Source of the DNA: Craspedostauros australis
Lineage: Eukaryota > Bacillariophyta > Bacillariophyceae > Mastogloiales > Achnanthaceae
Direction of reading: 5' to 3'
Length of the DNA: 64,000 nucleotides
NCBI GenBank assembly: GCA_026770025.1
Contig: JAMXDE010000040.1
Coordinates: forward strand, 434,001-498,000
Shown here piece after piece: positions 19,204-30,163 of this stretch. Position numbers and translations under genes: made by a program. The notes under the pieces are model-generated. The model saw only the letters and a program-made list of their open reading frames with translations. It was not told the origin of the DNA and made no database searches. Position 1 is the stretch's first letter, and every line of letters begins with the position of its first letter.

Positions 19204-22200
19204 TCAACCTCGAATGACAAAGTCGTCCAAGCCCTTCGATTCCAACGCGAGGCCCTTCTCGTTGGCGAGGTGGAGGAGACAGATGAAGTAGAACGGGAGA
19301 GTGACGTCGCCTTGGGATTGGGACGCTTGCATGTCCTGCACAGTGTCGTAAAAGGACAGGGCGTCCTTGGATGTGCGCATATCCTCACCGTCCACCATGT
19401 CGTCGTCATACTCAGCGCTTTCGGGATCTGTCTCTGAGCGCGATTCATCGTCATCCTCGACGGTATCATCAGTACCTTCCTTTGCCTCATCATCATTACC
19501 ACCTCCTTCTTCGTCTTGTCGCAGTTGCTTCTTTCCCAGGGCTACTTCCAGTTCCTCCCACAGCTCAATCTTAAGCTTCTTCACGTCGACCTTCTTGGCG
19601 ACGGTGGCGTATCCAACGCGGATCTTCTCAACCTTACGGACACCTTCCAACTCTTCGATGGTGAAGTCATCCTTCGATTCATTCATGTTATCATCGTTGA
19701 AATGGAACCCTCCGCCGCCGTTGTCATCATCGTCGAAGTCCCCGTCGTAGTCCCCGTCGTTGTTGACATCGTCATCACCGCCCCATTCCATCATCTCGAC
19801 GCCGCCAAAACCAACGCTCTTGGTGGGCGCGGAGACGCTTCGCTTCAGGTCATCGACATCCACATTGGGGCGCAGGAACAGCGAGGAAAGTTGCTGCACT
19901 CCGACATCCGCATCGATGGGGAGCAAGTTGTCTGCCTTCGAATGCTTCGTTCTCACGGCCTTCGACAGCTGCAAAGGGTCAACCCCCTTGCGTCCCTTCG
20001 GTGGTTTGCGGAGAAGATCTCCCAGGCTCTCCACTTCGATGTCGGACTGGAATGATACCAACACCGTGGAAGGATCCTTCTTCGATCGGCCCTTCTTTTT
20101 CTTCTGGCTTCCCTTCGGCAGAGAGTCGGTGCCATCTTCCTCCTCGGTTGCCTTGAGTTTTGCCGCTCGTCGGCTCGACTTTCTCCAATGCATGGATCCT
20201 GCCCACGCGTTGCTGTGCTGCAGCTTCTCCAATGCCTGCGAATTCAGATACTCGTAGTTTGATTGAGAGGTGGAGATGTCACCAGACGCGATGGCGTCTA
20301 GCAACACCGATGCCTGCGATGACTCTGCTTCAGCGGGCACGGCCTGGAAACTGGAGGAGGAGAAGCGATGATCCCCATCGGTGAAGAGGCTCCCACCTAC
20401 GCCATCAGCTCCGCCTCCAAACATATCGAAACCGCCTGCGTTGTCTCCATCATCGAAGCCGTCGTCGTCGTCGTCGCCATCCCCACCAAGCTCGAAGCCT
20501 CCGCCGAAGTCGTCATCAGCGCTGAACATGTTCGTCCCTTCGCCGGATCCATCATCCATGGTTTCGTCGTTGCTGTACGAACGACCAAACGCTCCAGCGG
20601 AAGCCCGGCTCCTCTCCAAAGCCTCTTGATGAATGGAACGATCGGCCTCGTTCTCTTCCTCTGGTGAACTTGCGTATCGGTTGCGCTGTTGTCATATGAA
20701 ATCGATGGATGGTGTGTATGGTATGAAAGGGCGCGGATAGAATGCAAGATGAGCGTATGGATATATGACCGTGAGCATGTGCGTTCACGTGAGCGTATAG
20801 TGGCCAGTTGTGCTGAATGCGTTCATACCGTCCAAGGCCACTGTCGTCACAGTGGCGAGAGTAGCAACACCGACACCATCTCGTGATTGTTTCAGGTTGC
20901 TTACCTTGACATTGTGATCAACAAAGCCTTCTTCTTCCAGCTGCGAGTACTCGCCTCTCAACCCAGCGAGTTGCGGCACCAGGGGCTGCGATTCGAGGGA
21001 CTTGCCTCCCAAGAGGCCGTCGAGGTAGGTGTTGAAGCCGGAAATGTCAATAGTGCCATCGCACGTTGGGTCTGCTTCCTCCTTGTCCTCATCTGGACCC
21101 CTGTACTCGTCGCCTTCGTTGCTATTGCTGTTGCTGTTGCTCTCATTTGTTGCTGTTGGTTGAGTTGCCTTTTCGTCGTCCAACGTGGAATCGAACACGA
21201 TGTTGCACCCTTTTGGTCCGACGGCGAGATTCGCCAAGAGCAGACCTTTGGCACCGCCTTCGTCAAAGGCCTTGGACATCTTGTGGAACAACGGATCGAT
21301 GTCGAATGCGGAGTCCAGCTTCTGCATGTTGATGTTTGCTGTTGCCCGTTGAACGGAAGTTGAAGAGGTCGTTGCAGGGATACAACCAGAAGCATCATGA
21401 TGTGTCCAATGCACATAGTGGAGCGAATGGTGATACGAGTACGAGTGGAATGGGTGAAGTAAACAAGGCACATTGATGTGAGAAACGATGTCAAAAGAAG
21501 ACAGTGGCAACAACGGCAAAACTATCATCGACGATGTCACGCAGCAACCGGCTGTCGACCGCGAAATGGCATGAAGCATACGCGCACGGATACATACACG
21601 TGAACAATACGTGGATCCATGAATTGATCAGAAGTTGAGTTCGAAGTACACGTGCCACGCACCCATGTTCCGCTCCAACGTGTCAACATTGGATGACTTG
21701 CGGCTGCTCTTCTGCTTGCCAGAGTCGTCGCCAGAACCATCGGCACCGTCACCTCCGCCTTGGCTCTTCCTGCTCTTCTTGCCTGTGTCGGAGCGATTTA
21801 AGTTGGCCAAGACCTTGTACGATGTGAGATGAATATCGTCCACGCGGTATGAGTAGATCTTAACGGATGCATCCAACGTGCAGCTCGCACGTGTGAAGTT
21901 GACCTTGGAACCAGGCTGTGTTTGGTTCATTCGGCCATCGTCTTCGTTGCCGTGATGGTGGCCGTGCGATGAGGAGGAATGGTGCGCGTTGTGCGAGTGC
22001 ATGTCATCCTTCAAGAACCTATCCATGTGATCGATCAACGACAGGCTCCAGGTGTTGTTGACGTTGATCTTGTTCTCCGCGTTCATTCGGATGACATTCT
22101 GATAGAGTTCACCCAGGTTGGTCTTTCTCCGGCTGCTACCGCCGCCGTTGCCACCGATGGTGCTGGAGAGCGTGGCATTCGTTGCCATGGTGGCCACGGT

Positions 22201-22458
22201 GGCATCATCGTCGTCGTCGCCACCATTTCCCAACTGCAGGAAGCGGGCAGAGGAACGTCGTCGACGTTTCGTCATCATGGATGCTCCTCCGCCATGCGCC
22301 ATGCTGCTCCTGCTCTTCCTGCGTGCCAACGTCTTGCGTCGCAACGAAGCGCCCAGATCATCGGGTTCGGCCGGAGCCCCACCGTCCTCATAGTCGTTCG
22401 TGACATCTTGCATCACTCGGGAGCGCATCGACAGCGCGTTGAGATCAACGGACGTCAT
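19204..22458 (-). CDS. NCAPH: Condensin complex subunit 2 (CAP-H/Barren, kleisin), 3 exons
   Basis: Exons read on the minus strand are 22458-21663, 21338-20905 and 20685-19204, about 903 residues. Intron 1 (GTGCGT...CAG) is phase 1 and the junction gives TLERNMANINMQKLD; intron 2 (GTAAGC...CAG) is phase 0. Exon 1 has the kleisin N-terminal helix region LGELYQNVIRMNAENKIN and NFTRASCTLDASVKIYSYRV. Exon 2 has FDIDPLFHKMSKAFDEGGAKGLLL and CNIVFDS, strongly diagnostic of Barren. Exon 3 is acidic and ends with VGYATVAKKVDVKKLKIELW and LPFYFICLLHLANEKGL, the winged-helix end that binds the SMC head. CAP-H bridges SMC2/SMC4 and recruits the HEAT subunits for mitotic chromosome compaction. A long Asp/Gly-rich insert in exon 3 is a lineage feature. 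All three parts are in the right order and the gene looks intact. Confidence 0.93.
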
Positions 22459-23611
22459 CTTGTTCGCCGTCAATGTGTTTGCTTGTGTGAACACTGTCGG
22501 TCCATGTACTCTCCTCCACTGTCGCGTCCTTGTGTGGAAAACAAGGCTTCAATGAAGTTTGCTTTGGTGGTGATGGCGATGGTGATGGTTTGATGATGAT
22601 GATAGCGAAAGTGACAGTAAAGGTGAAAGTGTGAATGCTGATGATGAAGATGGTCGTGAATGTTGTCTGAACGAATGTGTCTGGTGTGCGATGTCGCGTT
22701 GGAGACGGCTTGTGTTCGTTTGTGGGTTTGGTTGGGTGATGTTTTGAAATGTGGCGGTTATTTTCACGAATTTCAAAACACGAACATTCGGATGAGTCGA
22801 CCGCGCGACAGTCTATGCAATCAAGGCTAGATATGTTGGGAGACAGAATCAAGGTGTGCTTGGAGGCAAGACCGAAGACAAAAGGAGAAGCGATATCTCA
22901 GGACAATGAGTGATTGCCTTGCATACCACAATCTAATTGCTAATTATGATGATGAGTGCGTGAGCTCGATCATATCGTTGAGAGAATTGTTTCTCTGTCT
23001 ACCGTGCTTTCGTGTGCCTTGCCTTTCTTTGCTGCGCTCGTCCTGTTCTGCTCGCAGTGGTGTCGACCGCCACGGAACATGAGTAGACCAGGAACATCAG
23101 AGAATAGGCTGTTGTCCTGATCGCAGCGATGAGTTCTTCTCTCATCGTTCTGGCCTGCCACATGCCGCACGTGCAAACGTTGTCCTGTCTTCACCCGCTC
23201 GCCGAACTGTTGTAATTCGGTTGCTCCGGGTGGGATTAAGTCGAATGGTCGTGGTTGCTATCGCTATCGCTGTTGCTCCTTGCCTCATTCTCGTACGTAC
23301 TCACTGGTCTTCCGGTGAAATCACGTATAATATGTTCCACTGTTCTGCAAGGAGCATCAGAGCAGAATCGGCGTGATGACCCCTGTCAGAAAGCAGGCAG
23401 TGTGCCCACAATTGGTTGCTTGTGTTCAGCAATCCAAGTACTCGCTGAGGTCGAAGACGAGGTCATCGTACTCGTACCATAAGGATTCTCATTCCACGGC
23501 ATCGTTCAAATCGCATCATGGATCATCATCGCCGTTGCATGCATCGTCCCATTTGCCACGACCATCAGCATCATCATTGGCGTCAGTAGCAGCATCATCA
23601 TACTCGTGTAA
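22459..23611. other. Intergenic region between condensin and kinesin genes
   Basis: About 1.1 kb. It contains a purine-rich GATGGT/GATGAT-type low-complexity stretch near 22560-22640 and short frames only. I see no RNA gene or domain. Confidence 0.5.
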
Positions 23612-25813
23612 TCACATCACATCGATCAATATCGCTGTCAATTCCGGCAATATGCCCAAGTCGCGCGTCTTGCCCTGCCGCAGCGTCTCGAGTATCGTGT
23701 CTACAACTTCCGATCGGCCCGTAATCTTGTCCTCAACTTCCAGGAACCGTTCCTGATAAAAATTGATATGCTCCGTCAAGAGTTTCTGCCGCAGCGCCAT
23801 CTCCTCCTGCAATCCTTCCGCCAAGTCCGTTGCCGCCGACGCCGAATTCCACCACCGTTTGCGAGGCATGCTACCATCCGAGTTGCGCATCTGCTGTTGC
23901 TGACGCGGCAGCATCTTCAATATATCCGGCGAGTCGACGATTCTGGAGACCATCTCGAAGTAATCGCCGAGCTGCCTCATGTTCTCCTGGAATGTGTTGA
24001 GCACCATGAAGACGAATTGGACCCATTGAATTTCCATCTCATGCTGGCTGGCGAATTGGACCTTCTCTTCGTCGCCCTCCGATATGGACAGGTGGGTCTC
24101 GGCGGAGGCTTCGTTCTTCTCGAGGATATTGGTGAGACGCTTGGCCACGGCTTTGGCGGCATGCGCCTCAGCCTTCGCCTCTTCGAGTTCCTGGTGCAGG
24201 TCGTGGACTTCGGTGTTGATGGATTGGCTTTCGTGCAGCTCGTCCTCGAGGATGGCCATCTGCACCTTCATGGCAGGCAGCTCGATGGCGGTCTCGTGCA
24301 AGGATTCTCGGATGTCGCCGTTGGCCCGTCTGAGATCTCGCTTCAACGTCTTGACTTCCTTTTCCAGTTCTTGTATTCTTGCATCCTTGGCACTGTGAGC
24401 ATCGTCCGTTCCTTTCTTGTTTTTGCTATCGACGGCGTCTTCGAGCTGCAGGGATTCCTCATCCGAGCTGCTTTCCGGGATCGTGAGTTGCTTCTCCATG
24501 TCCTTGATCGTGTTCTGCAGCTCGCCGACCTGCTTCTTGAGGAGCTGATTCTCCCGCTGCAGCTTGGCGGCCTCCTCGGGCGATATGGATTTGATGACGT
24601 TGCGCGTGGCTGAGTTCTGGATGTTCCTGGCACTGGTGGCGTAGCGCAGCGTGGTGACGGTCTCTTCTACGTTGAAATCGGCTGGACTGACGCAGGCGAT
24701 CATGATGGTGCGCGAATTGCCGCCCAAGGAGTCCTGCAGCAATCGGGTGAGCTTGCTGTCGCGATAGGGCGGTTTCCGCTTGAGCTTGGGCCTCTGCTCC
24801 GACAGGGCGCTGACGACCTGACCCAGCACGAAGAGCCCCTTGTTGATGTTGATTCCCTCCTGCGCGCGGTTGCCGCCAGCGCCGGTCTTCTTGATGCGCT
24901 CGGAACCGGCGAGATCCACGAGCGTGAGCTTGGCTTGGAATTTGGTGGAATCCTCGAGCACCCCCTTGACGCGCAGGACGCAGATGGCGTGGCTCCGACT
25001 GGACGTGGCGTTCATCTTGGTCGAGGCCACCACGCGGCGGCTGGATGCCTCCTCCATGAGCATGCCGATGTCGCCCGGATCCTTGACGACCTGCGATTGC
25101 AAGCCTCGCACGTAGACCTCGCCGTTGAGATTCTCGCGGATGCGGAGCATGGCGGCGCTGCCGCTGTCGCAGAGCAGGTCCCTGATCTCCTCGTTGTACA
25201 CCTCCATGTAGGAGAGCTCTACGGTGGCGTTGCCATCGCACTTGTCGTTGATCATCCTGTAGAGGTCATGGCAGGCGCGCGGGATGACTCCGTCCGATTC
25301 GCCGATCGTGGACTCCCCCGTCTCCCCATCGCGCTTGGCGGCCGCAGTGCCCATCGTGAATGTCTTTCCGGCCCCCGTCTGTCCGTAGGCCAGGATGGTG
25401 CAGTTGAAGCCCCGGAAGATGTCCTCGCACACCGCCTGCTGCGCCCCCGATGTGACGTACACGGCCTGCTGCGTGGAGGTGTCGTCGAAGACGGCGTCCA
25501 GCTCGAACCACCGCTTCTCGGGACTCTTGATCTGGAGGACTTCCGGGCCATCGGGGGCCTCGCCATCTCCGGACGACGGCACCTTCGCAACCACCTGCTT
25601 GCAGCCCTTCTCCTTCTCGTACTTTGCGAGCGGGCGGATGCGGCCCACCACCCTCACGTTCGACGATGACGGTGGTTTGCTTCGCTTGTTGCCTCCTGAT
25701 GATGACGAGGAAGACGCAGGTGTGGACGACGACGACGACGATGATGATGCCTTGGTCTTCTTCTTCTTCTTCACCGTCGGCGACGTCATCTTCTTTTCCA
25801 CCGGAGCTGTCAT
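23612..25813 (-). CDS. Kinesin with N-terminal motor and coiled-coil tail
   Basis: 733 codons, single exon, ATG at 25813 (MTAPVEKK). A Lys/Ser-rich leader precedes the motor domain (about 55-400): NVRVVGRIRPL, P-loop GQTGAGKTFTMG (near 143), switch I SSRSHAI (near 269), switch II LVDLAGSERIKKTG (near 299), NKGLFVLGQVVSAL, YRDSKLTRLLQDSLGG and the neck region LRYATSARNI. After it come coiled-coil stretches (ENQLLKKQVGELQNTIKDME; ELEKEVKTLKRDLRR; EAKAEAHAAKAVAKRLTNIL) and a short tail. All nucleotide-binding motifs are intact, so it should be an active microtubule motor. The motor leading into a ...AKLQRENQLLKKQ coiled coil resembles kinesin-4 (chromokinesin/KIF21) members, but the subfamily is not certain. 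The tail is short for that group. Confidence 0.9.
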   Translation of the reverse strand: MTAPVEKKMTSPTVKKKKKTKASSSSSSSSTPASSSSSSGGNKRSKPPSSSNVRVVGRIRPLAKYEKEKGCKQVVAKVPSSGDGEAPDGPEVLQIKSPEKRWFELDAVFDDTSTQQAVYVTSGAQQAVCEDIFRGFNCTILAYGQTGAGKTFTMGTAAAKRDGETGESTIGESDGVIPRACHDLYRMINDKCDGNATVELSYMEVYNEEIRDLLCDSGSAAMLRIRENLNGEVYVRGLQSQVVKDPGDIGMLMEEASSRRVVASTKMNATSSRSHAICVLRVKGVLEDSTKFQAKLTLVDLAGSERIKKTGAGGNRAQEGININKGLFVLGQVVSALSEQRPKLKRKPPYRDSKLTRLLQDSLGGNSRTIMIACVSPADFNVEETVTTLRYATSARNIQNSATRNVIKSISPEEAAKLQRENQLLKKQVGELQNTIKDMEKQLTIPESSSDEESLQLEDAVDSKNKKGTDDAHSAKDARIQELEKEVKTLKRDLRRANGDIRESLHETAIELPAMKVQMAILEDELHESQSINTEVHDLHQELEEAKAEAHAAKAVAKRLTNILEKNEASAETHLSISEGDEEKVQFASQHEMEIQWVQFVFMVLNTFQENMRQLGDYFEMVSRIVDSPDILKMLPRQQQQMRNSDGSMPRKRWWNSASAATDLAEGLQEEMALRQKLLTEHINFYQERFLEVEDKITGRSEVVDTILETLRQGKTRDLGILPELTAILIDVM

Positions 25814-26678
25814 CGTGGTGTTCTGCTGAAGCGCTGAAGTGCTGAAGTATTGGTATGGAGGGAGGACTTCCTGTGCTGCTTCTGTTGGTGCTGCCCACGC
25901 TGCTCGTCTGGACGGTTGACGATGTTGATGATGACGTCTCGGAAGTCGTGCTGTTGCGGAAGTCGTGCTATGGCGGAATGTTCCCTGAGAGTCAACGAGG
26001 GAGATCGCAGCAACCGTTCTTGCAGGAATGGAATCTTTTTGTTCTCTTCTTGCTTTGTTTGCTTTGCTTTGCTCTGTTTTGTTCTTGTTCTTCCTCCCCT
26101 TGCCTTTTGATTGCTGTCGATGGTGGTTTGTTCGGTCACCTCGCTTGCTTCCTCGATTCCTTCCTCGATTCCTTCCTCGATTCCTTCCTTGCCTTGGCTT
26201 TCTCGAACTCACCGGTCTTGGTTGCTCTGTGTTTTGTCGCGGGTCGCAGTGGTGGCACGATGTCTGTGCGTGCACCTTCTTGGATGCCAACAAGTGCGTG
26301 CGGTGGTGTGTTGCTTTCGCCTTGGGCGCAATCTCTCTGTTTGCCGAAGTACCTTTCCTCCTCTCTCTTCTGCCACCGATAACATCGCCGCTACCGTGTT
26401 CCGTGCATCTCCCACAAGCAAAAGGTTCTTCCACACACACGCGCAGCGCCTGTAGGTCGAATCACGTCTCCTTGTCGCACCCATCGTCGCTCCCATGAAG
26501 TTTCGATTAAATCGCTGTTCCATCAGTCATTTTCAATGCCGCTGTGGAACAACTTGTGTCCACCGAAACCGCACAAGACTCGAAACAGCACGAAGCGGCG
26601 AAAAAATATCATTGAGATTGAAAGACCGACGCGGTCGAATTGGTCGAAAGTACTGTACTGGTCGCTGCAAAAAAAAAC
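25814..26678. other. Upstream region of the kinesin gene
   Basis: The kinesin frame stays open upstream to 26440, but this part is repetitive (a 12-bp tandem repeat near 26149-26190, four copies of roughly TTCCTCGATTCC) and shows no domain. I treat it as 5' UTR and promoter. Confidence 0.5.
26669..26677 (-). terminator. RNA polymerase III oligo-T terminator
   Basis: Nine T residues on the minus strand, starting 2 nt after the 3' end of the tRNA-Asp gene; the expected Pol III stop signal. Confidence 0.85.
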
Positions 26679-26749
26679 TCCGACACGGGGAATCGAACCC
26701 CGGTCTCCCGCGTGACAGGCGGGGATACTAGCCACTATACTATGTCGGA
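26679..26749 (-). tRNA. tRNA-Asp (anticodon GTC)
   Basis: 71 nt reading TCCGACA...TGTCGGA on the minus strand, so the acceptor arms pair perfectly (7 bp). D-arm with A-box TAGTGGCTAGTA, anticodon loop CTGTCAC giving GTC, and a GGTTCGATTCC B-box T-arm with CCGGG/CCCGG-type pairing. No intron, CCA not encoded (normal for eukaryotes), followed by a T9 terminator. Confidence 0.97.
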
Positions 26750-27186
26750 AGTACTTGTTGTTGCCGTTTGCTCCTTCCAAATTGAACAATATGTTCTCTC
26801 GAAAACGATAACTCGCCAGCTTGAATCGAATACTGCAACCCGACAATGGTGGGTATGCTCTTTCGCAACAGTCCACGACAGTGGCCGACATTCATTCATT
26901 CACACCTGAGCTTCGAAGAGAGTACATTCGAACGAGAGTCCTGTTGAGTTATTTCCGGTTCGCAGCACTCCATCGATACATTGTTTCATTAGTTCTTCCA
27001 TTCGACCAAGTGCAAGATTTCCGTCTCATCAATGGCACGGAGAAACTGGGCAGGCCAGATGGTGACGGAGGGAGAGAGAGGATGACTGCTTCCTTGATGG
27101 GATCAATTGCACATCTGCGATTGCCGTTTTGAACATTCAACTCGTCGCTTGCTGTCAACCAGGTTACGTCCGTGTCTTCGTCCTGT
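26750..27186. other. Intergenic, nothing recognised
   Basis: Between the tRNA gene and the 3' end of the ankyrin-repeat gene. Only short frames; no feature supported. Confidence 0.5.
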
Positions 27187-28346
27187 TTAGCCCAGAGAGC
27201 TAAAGTAGTCGGCAATATCAGTGTGGTCCTCTATTTTCGCAAGATCCATTGGGATTCTCCCATAGTTATCCATGATGCTGATGTCTTCGTTGCACATTTC
27301 CACCCACAACTTCACAACATCCAGCTGTCCACACTCACTTGCGTAATGAAGTATCGCCCAACCGCCATAGTCGTTGACGGTCAAATCCATGTTGGGCGTT
27401 CCAATCAAATACTCGAGAGCATCGAAGCAGCTGTTGAGATATGCCCCGGAGATTGGAGTCTCACCCATGTGGTTTGAAGCGTTGATACAGGCTTTACCAG
27501 ACTCAACTAGACGCTTCACAATATAGAGACGGCCATTGGCGCTTGCGCAGTGAAGGGCAGTGTCGCCATTCCTGTCTTTGATATTGATGTCCACCTGGCC
27601 TGACTCCACCAACCATTTCAATGGCATCCAAATGACCATTTTTGCAAGCGACATGGAGCGAAATATCAAAGTAATTGTTCCGGACGTCCATGTCCACAGT
27701 ACGAGTCTCCATCACACACTTCAAGATATCAACATGCCCCCTTCAGACATGCATTGTGGATCGCAGTGTTACCGAAATCATTTTGCACATTGATCTCCAC
27801 TCCACATGATCCAATGAGGTACTTCACGGCATCCAAGTGCCCATGAAGACACGCGCCAAGGAGGGAATTCTCACCCTTCTCATCTTGCACAAGAGCGATT
27901 GCAGAATATGACTCGATCAGAACCTTCACGATGCACGCATGCCCCTTGGTACATGCGTCATGGAGTGCCATCTTGCCCAAGTTGTCCTGAAGGTTGACAT
28001 CTGCAGCATGCGACTCCACTAGATATTCCACGACATCGAGGTTGCCCTGCACGCATGCATAGTGGAGCGCAGTCTTTCCATCCATGGACTGGGCATTGAT
28101 GTCCGCTCTGCATGACTCCACCAACTGCTTGACCATATCAAGCTGACTGTTGGAGCATGCGAGGTGGAGTGCAGTCTTGTCGCGGTGATCCTTGATCGTG
28201 TCGATGGAGGTTTGTGAAAATGCCGTCTTCCATGCGGTGAGGGTCTCCACATCTCCTTGTTCTGAAGCGTGTAGGGGATCCTGGTCAGTGACGATTGGTT
28301 CGAACACATCGCCAGGGGTCGATTTCAGCAGGAGGATGAAGACCAT
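27187..28346 (-). pseudogene. Ankyrin-repeat protein gene interrupted by two 1-nt frameshifts
   Basis: ATG at 28346. The first frame (28346-27729) encodes ankyrin repeats such as DKTALHLACSNSQLDMVKQL, DGKTALHYACVQGNLDVVEY and GNTAIHNACLKG and then stops. Repeat homology resumes in a second frame from about 27740 (HVDILKCVME ... SLHVACKNGHLDAIE) and in a third frame from about 27625 (WLVESGQVDINIKDRNGDTA ... ALHCASANGRLYIVKRLV) down to a stop at 27187. Each break is explained by one surplus base: an extra G in the G5 run at 27737-27741, and an extra A near 27618. Without them there would be about 385 residues with some nine ankyrin repeats and a C-terminal KIEDHTDIADYFSSLG. It could be a recent pseudogene or assembly errors in short homopolymers. 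Ankyrin arrays bind proteins; no partner domain is present. Confidence 0.75.
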
Positions 28347-28594
28347 GGTGGTGGTTGCTTTGGCTTGTTGGTTGGAGTGCAGTAAGTGTGCAGGGATAGG
28401 TGAGGCAGAATGGAGTGTTGCCCAGATCAGATATGACGAGCTTGGACGAAGAGCTTGCCGGTGTGATTGACTTGATGCTTGTTTGATCGTGATCCCTTGA
28501 TCGCATCTCTATCTGATGATTATGAGGCTCGTTGTCTTCTTCTTGATTCTGTGTTATCCAGTGCTTTATTTCATGTAGTCTGTGTGGTGAAGCA

Positions 28595-29336
28595 TATTGG
28601 AAATCTGGGGTTATGATCGTAGTAGTAATCTAATCTCTTTTTTATCGTACCGTTTTAGAACTGTGAGCTCAAACTCATCTCTTTCAATTTCAATTTCACA
28701 TCAGGCATGTTCCGTGGTAGCATCATGAGATATCATTTCATTCATAGCTGCTCTTCATGGTGATCATCATCCCTTGCCTCATACATCCTTGTGTGCATTT
28801 CATCATGTCCTCATCATGACATCTCATCAAGCATATCTGCACACTCGTTGACATCTACATTCATGTGGTACGTTTCCGCAGTCATGCATCCATCTTGTCA
28901 CAGGTTTCGCATCGATCCCGTGACAATCAAGATTGCACCTGTTTTATGATTGGAGTCATCTTGATTGCTTTTCTGAATCGTTCTGATTGTCCAATCATAC
29001 GAATGATCTTGTCATTGGAGACAAGTGCATCACTTGTTTCTGTTTCTGCAAGTGGGATACGATTCCTACCCACTGCCCCTGCTCCCCTTCTGGATATACC
29101 TCACCGACCAAGAAGGTGTCTTGTCGGCTCGGGTCAGGACTCACTGTTTTGCATTGTCATGGTGTTCATGTCAGAGGAGGACAGGCTATCTTTCTTGGTG
29201 AGACTGAGTTCAGTCACGTTCGCGTTGGGTCAAGGGTGTGATCAACAAGAGTCGATTTGTTCAGTCGTGATTGATAACTTTGGGGGGTGCGGCAATCATG
29301 GGTATCTTGACAAAGTTGTACCCTGGATTCCTAACA
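28595..29336 (-). mobile_element. Decayed solo LTR of the E1 copia family
   Basis: Starts TATTGGAAATCTGGGGTT and ends GGATTCCTAACA, matching in order the LTR at 58086-58863 (shared internal stretches include GCGGCAATCATGGGTATCTT and CTTAGAACTGTGAGC-like sequence). Orientation is reversed relative to E1. No clear target duplication remains and sequence divergence is visible throughout, so it is old. Confidence 0.75.
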
Positions 29337-30163
29337 CAGATACAATAAAACAGCGCGAAGGACAGCGTCATGTCAGTGGCATACCGGATGAAGAACAGCA
29401 GCATGTCAGTGGCACACCAGGTGAAGAGAATTGTATAAGTGGAACAATGAATGTAAAGTATGAATACAAAAGTGCAGATGGGAAATTGAGTGACAAGATG
29501 GAAATCTTGGTCTCATAATTCGCCATCGAGAACAACAAACGATAACAACAAAACCAAACAAAAATAACACACAATTTGTGTGAAACAAGGACTCTCAATT
29601 TGCGCCAAGTGGATTTCTTAACACATCCGATCGTCGTGAAGCAGCGTGCATATTGGACCAAGAGGACCAAGAATCTACAAAGGTCCAAAACAATTAAAAT
29701 AAGACCTTAGAGAGAAATCGGCGTCCATTGAGCATCTAATAATGTTATCTAGTAAACTAATACATGAGTGTGTTGGTTGAAAGCCCCATATGTTGCCACC
29801 ACTCCAGGACGGACTGCAGGTCCCATCACTCAACCGGGTCATATGGGAATGATTCGCTTCCTCGTCCTGGGATTGTCATCACCGACGTTCTTTGGGTTGG
29901 CACATCCACTACTTTTAGGGGTACAGGCTGCACTGATACATCCTCAGCTGGCTGTGCTTTCTCCTCATCTGTTTGTGGTGCTGCTTCGCAGGTAATGTGC
30001 TTCGGACATTCCGGTTGGGCAGAAGCCATCGTGTGGACACGATGATGAGAGCAGCATCCGTCGGTGGCTCAAGCCCTTCAAGACTTGGGTTTGGCGTGGG
30101 GCTGATCCGATCAGAGAAATGGGTCGCTCCCTTGGTGCCGCCACCGGTGAGCAGACAAGCCGC
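29337..30163. other. Intergenic, no gene seen
   Basis: AT-richer DNA between the solo LTR and the 3' end of the secreted APT-repeat gene. Only short frames. Confidence 0.5.

Noticed and set aside
25814-26440. 209-residue N-terminal extension of the kinesin
   Set aside because: Encoded by a tandem repeat with no domain; the ATG at 25813 sits just before the motor leader.
28595-29336. Independent DNA transposon with TIRs
   Set aside because: Ends look like inverted repeats, but they match the E1-family LTR, whose own ends are imperfect inverted repeats.
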